DNA from: Gemmatimonadales bacterium
GTDB taxonomy: Bacteria; Gemmatimonadota; Gemmatimonadetes; Gemmatimonadales; GWC2-71-9
Direction: 5' to 3'
Assembly (NCBI GenBank): GCA_025924275.1
Contig: JAICEH010000015.1
Location: 1-16,914, forward strand
Length of the DNA stretch: 16,914 nucleotides
Position 1 is the stretch's first letter; every line of letters starts with the position of its first letter. This document shows, one piece after another, positions 14,744 through 16,914 of this stretch. The notes under the pieces are model-generated. The model made no database searches. It worked only from the letters and a program-made list of their open reading frames with translations, and was not told the DNA's origin. Made by a program: the position numbers and the translations under genes.

Positions 14744-16131
14744 GGGCGGCTCGGCGGCTCGGCGGCTCGGCGGCTCGGCCCCACTTCCCGTTCCCCGCTC
14801 CCCGTTCCCCGTTCCCCCTGAACCGCCCTCCACCACTCATCGAAGTCCGCCACCGCCCGCTCCACCAGGCGCGCCTTCTTCTCGTCCTTCCTCACCTTCC
14901 CGGGAAGCGGGTCCAGCAGCCCGAAGTTCGCGTTCATCGGCTGGAAGTGCCGGGGGTCGGCCTCCCGCAGGTAGCGGAGCAGCCCGCCCAGCATCGTGGT
15001 GGGCGGCGGCGCTGCCGGCGGCAGCCCCTCGAGCCGGCGCCGGAGGTTCACCCCGGCCAGGAGGCCGGTCGCGATGGACTCGGTGTACCCCTCGACCCCG
15101 GTGAGCTGCCCCGCGAAGAAGAGCGCCCCGTCGTCCCGCGCGGTGAGCCCGGGGCCGAGCGACGCCGGGCTGTTGAGGTAGGCGTTCCGGTGGATGCTCC
15201 CGAACCGGAGGTACTCCGCGGCCGCGAGGCCGGGGATCATCCCCAGCACCCGCTTCTGCTCCGGGATCCGGAGCCGGGTCTGGAAGCCCACCAGGTTCCA
15301 CATCTGCCCCGCCTTGTCCTCCCGGCGGAGCTGCACCACCGCCCAGGGCTCGCGCCCGGTGCGCGGGTCGGGGAGCCCGACCGGCTTCATCGGCCCGAAG
15401 CGGAGGGTGTCGGGCCCGCGCCGCGCCATCTCCTCCACCGGGAGGCACCCCTCGAAGTAGGGCACCTGGTCGAAGTCGTGGCCGCCGAACTGGTCCGCCG
15501 CGCCGAGGGCCGCGATGAACGCCTCGTACTCGGCGCGATCCATCGGGGCGTTCAGGTAGTCGTCGCCATCGCCCTTGCCGTACCGGCTGAGCGCGTAGAG
15601 CCGGGAGTGGTCCAGCGAGTCGTCGCTCACGATCGGCGCGATGGCGTCGTAGAAGGCGAGCGCGGCGGTGCCGAGCCGCGCCGCGATGGCCGCGGCGAGC
15701 GCGTCGGAGGTGAGCGGCCCGGTGGCGACGATGCCGGGCGAGGGGAGCGTCGTCACCTCGCCGGTCGCCACCCGGATCCGCGGATGCGCGGTCACCCGGG
15801 CGTGGACCAGCCCGGAGAACACCTCGCGGTCCACGGCGAGGGCCGCGCCCCCGGGCACCCGCGCCTCCTCGGCGCAGGCCAGGAGCAGGCTCCCCATCCG
15901 GCGGAGCTCGTGCTTGAGGAGCCCGTGGGCGTTCTGGAGCTCGAGCGACTTGAAGGAGTTGCTGCAGACCAGCTCGGCCAGCCGCCCGGTCTGGTGCGCC
16001 GGGGTGCGCACCGCGGGCCGCATCTCGTGGATGGTCACCTCGACGCCGGCCTCGGCCAGGGCCCAGGCCGCCTCGGAGCCGGCGAGGCCCCCGCCGACGA
16101 CGGTGGCTGCGGCCGGCACGGCGCCGCTCAC
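14740..16131 (-). CDS. trmFO: TrmFO, folate-dependent tRNA (uracil-54-C5) methyltransferase
   Basis: Flavoprotein that makes ribothymidine at position 54 of tRNA using methylene-tetrahydrofolate. The FAD-binding motif VVGGGLAGSEAA is at 11-22, and MRPAVRTPAHQTGRLAELVC leads to a conserved Cys at 56. SNSFKS follows. The second conserved Cys is in YFEGCLPVEEM, and PMKPVGL, HRNAYLN and GQLTGVEGYTES are family blocks. The GTG start overlaps the topA stop (GTGA, 16128-16131). The usual protein would end near WWRAV (residue 437). Here a CAG codon at 14818-14820 stands where a TAG would lie next to the repeat, and the frame runs on for 26 Gly/Glu/Arg/Pro-rich residues made of repeat DNA, to a TGA that overlaps the xerC start. 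The core should still function. Confidence 0.96.
   Translation of the reverse strand: MSGAVPAAATVVGGGLAGSEAAWALAEAGVEVTIHEMRPAVRTPAHQTGRLAELVCSNSFKSLELQNAHGLLKHELRRMGSLLLACAEEARVPGGAALAVDREVFSGLVHARVTAHPRIRVATGEVTTLPSPGIVATGPLTSDALAAAIAARLGTAALAFYDAIAPIVSDDSLDHSRLYALSRYGKGDGDDYLNAPMDRAEYEAFIAALGAADQFGGHDFDQVPYFEGCLPVEEMARRGPDTLRFGPMKPVGLPDPRTGREPWAVVQLRREDKAGQMWNLVGFQTRLRIPEQKRVLGMIPGLAAAEYLRFGSIHRNAYLNSPASLGPGLTARDDGALFFAGQLTGVEGYTESIATGLLAGVNLRRRLEGLPPAAPPPTTMLGGLLRYLREADPRHFQPMNANFGLLDPLPGKVRKDEKKARLVERAVADFDEWWRAVQGERGTGSGEREVGPSRRAAEPPSRP
14745..14818. repeat. Four GGCGGCTC units plus GTTCCCC units at the trmFO/xerC junction
   Basis: Four exact tandem copies of the 8-mer GGCGGCTC (14745-14776) are followed by degenerate GTTCCCC/GCTCCCC units (about 14785-14818). 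All of it lies inside the extended trmFO reading frame and gives its tail. The 8-mer block directly precedes the xerC ATG. Exact tandem copies imply slippage-prone DNA, so copy number may differ between strains. One unit is 8 bases, so unit gain or loss would shift the trmFO tail frame. Confidence 0.85.
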
Positions 16132-16914
16132 GCCTCGGCGGACTCCTCCGCCTCCGACTCGATCTTGTGGCCGCACTTCATGCAGGTCAGCGTCTCGCCG
16201 TGCGCCTTGGTGACCTTCTTCTCCATCCCGACCCAGGAGCAGGCGGGGCAGGTCTCGGGCACCGGCCGGTTCCAGGTGGAGAAGTCGCAGTCCGGGTAGC
16301 GCATGCAGCCCCAGAACGACTTGCCCTTCTTGGTGCGCCGCTCGGTGAGCTCGCCGGGGTCGCACTTGGGACACTTCACCCCGATCGGGAGCGAGCGGGT
16401 GCCCTTGCACTTGGGGTACGTGGTGCAGGCCAGGAACTCGCCGAAGCGCCCGGTCTTGATCACCATCGCCGAGCCGCAGAGGTGGCACTTCTCGTCGCTC
16501 GGCCGGTCGGGCGGCCGATCCTTCTTGAGCGGCTTGGTGTAGCGGCACTCGGGGTAGCGGGTGCAGGCGATGAACGGCCCGAACCGCCCGCTCCGCACCG
16601 CCAGCTTGGAGCCGCACTCGGGGCAGGCCTCGAGCGAGAGGTTCTCCAGCCCGTGGGCCTCGAGCACCAGCCGGTCGAGGTCCACCGCGCCGAGCGCCTC
16701 GGTAAACGGCTGGTAGAAGTTGGTCAGCACCTGCTGCCAGCCGAGCTCGCCCTCCTCGACCCGGTCGAGCTCGTCCTCCATCTCGGAGGTGAACTCCACG
16801 TTGAAGATGCCGGGGAAGTTGCGGACCATCATCCGGCAGACCGTCTCGCCCAGCGGGGTGGGCTCGAAGCGGCGGCTCTCCAGCTTCACGTACTCCCGCT
16901 GCACCAGCGTGGAC
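16128..16914 (-). CDS. topA: DNA topoisomerase I, C-terminal part (runs off the right edge)
   Basis: Relaxes negative supercoils through a transient single-strand break. The last 261 residues are visible; the active-site Tyr region lies outside. The segment with YVKLESRRFEPTPLGETVC and FEVTSEM-like residues (NVEFTSEMEDELDRVEEG region) closes the topoisomerase core. Four zinc-ribbon modules follow: CPECG...CTRYPEC, CHLCG...CTTYPKC, CPKC...CMRYPDC and a final CPAC...CMKCG, then an acidic tail ending ESAEA. The first three have the classic GxFxxCxxYPxC form of type IA topoisomerases. The stop overlaps the trmFO start, showing an operon. Confidence 0.97.
   Translation of the reverse strand, partial: STLVQREYVKLESRRFEPTPLGETVCRMMVRNFPGIFNVEFTSEMEDELDRVEEGELGWQQVLTNFYQPFTEALGAVDLDRLVLEAHGLENLSLEACPECGSKLAVRSGRFGPFIACTRYPECRYTKPLKKDRPPDRPSDEKCHLCGSAMVIKTGRFGEFLACTTYPKCKGTRSLPIGVKCPKCDPGELTERRTKKGKSFWGCMRYPDCDFSTWNRPVPETCPACSWVGMEKKVTKAHGETLTCMKCGHKIESEAEESAEA

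Noticed and set aside
14744..14836. N-terminal extension of XerC to 14836
   Set aside because: Repeat-encoded Gly/Glu/Arg/Pro residues; normal XerC length and the ATGA overlap support 14743.

Overview
The window is very GC-rich and almost every gene lies on the minus strand. Gene content and style suggest an uncultured-type environmental bacterium, most likely Gemmatimonadota or a relative. The clues are lipoproteins with a run of Asp after the lipobox Cys, adaptor and M50-peptidase fusions, and many GTG starts. That placement is an inference from gene style, not a database result.

Right side (11631-16914, minus strand): a housekeeping operon topA (C-terminal part only) - trmFO - xerC - hslV - hslU. 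This is the order of the Firmicutes cod cluster, without codY. The topA/trmFO and trmFO/xerC junctions are 4-base stop/start overlaps. Left edge (1-406, minus): the N-terminal 135 residues of ornithine carbamoyltransferase (argF). This gene has no stop inside the window.

Between hslU and argF lies an accessory block of about 11 kb. A plus-strand BTAD/AAA (SARP/AfsR-like) regulator faces away from a minus-strand set. In transcription order the set holds two very small peptide genes (46 and 51 aa) that share a C-terminal block, a strong GC hairpin, a GAF-GAF-TM-HlyD fusion, a lipoprotein HlyD adaptor, an M50 metalloprotease-HlyD fusion with a PqqD-like N-terminus, a kinase-only Ser/Thr kinase, and two paralogous modular lipoproteins. 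The three adaptor genes are joined by GTGA or ATGA overlaps. The simplest reading is a peptide maturation/export system: the small peptides are candidate substrates, the M50 protein is the candidate recognition and processing enzyme, three HlyD-type proteins bridge the envelope, and GAF domains, the kinase and the BTAD protein provide control. No ABC, RND or TolC-type partner is in the window. I know of no named system with this composition, so the function is a hypothesis.

A second layer is a set of short degenerate tandem repeats (GTCCGTCT-, GTTCCCC-, CGTCCCGTC- and GGCGGCTC-type) that fill the gene junctions. They often begin at the stop codon itself. Nearly identical direct copies lie at both ends of the accessory block (521-553 and 11597-11629, 32 of 33 bases identical). 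At the trmFO end such a repeat appears to have been read into as a coding tail. No gene-free stretch exceeds about 200 bases, and no tRNA, rRNA, CRISPR array or insertion sequence was seen.
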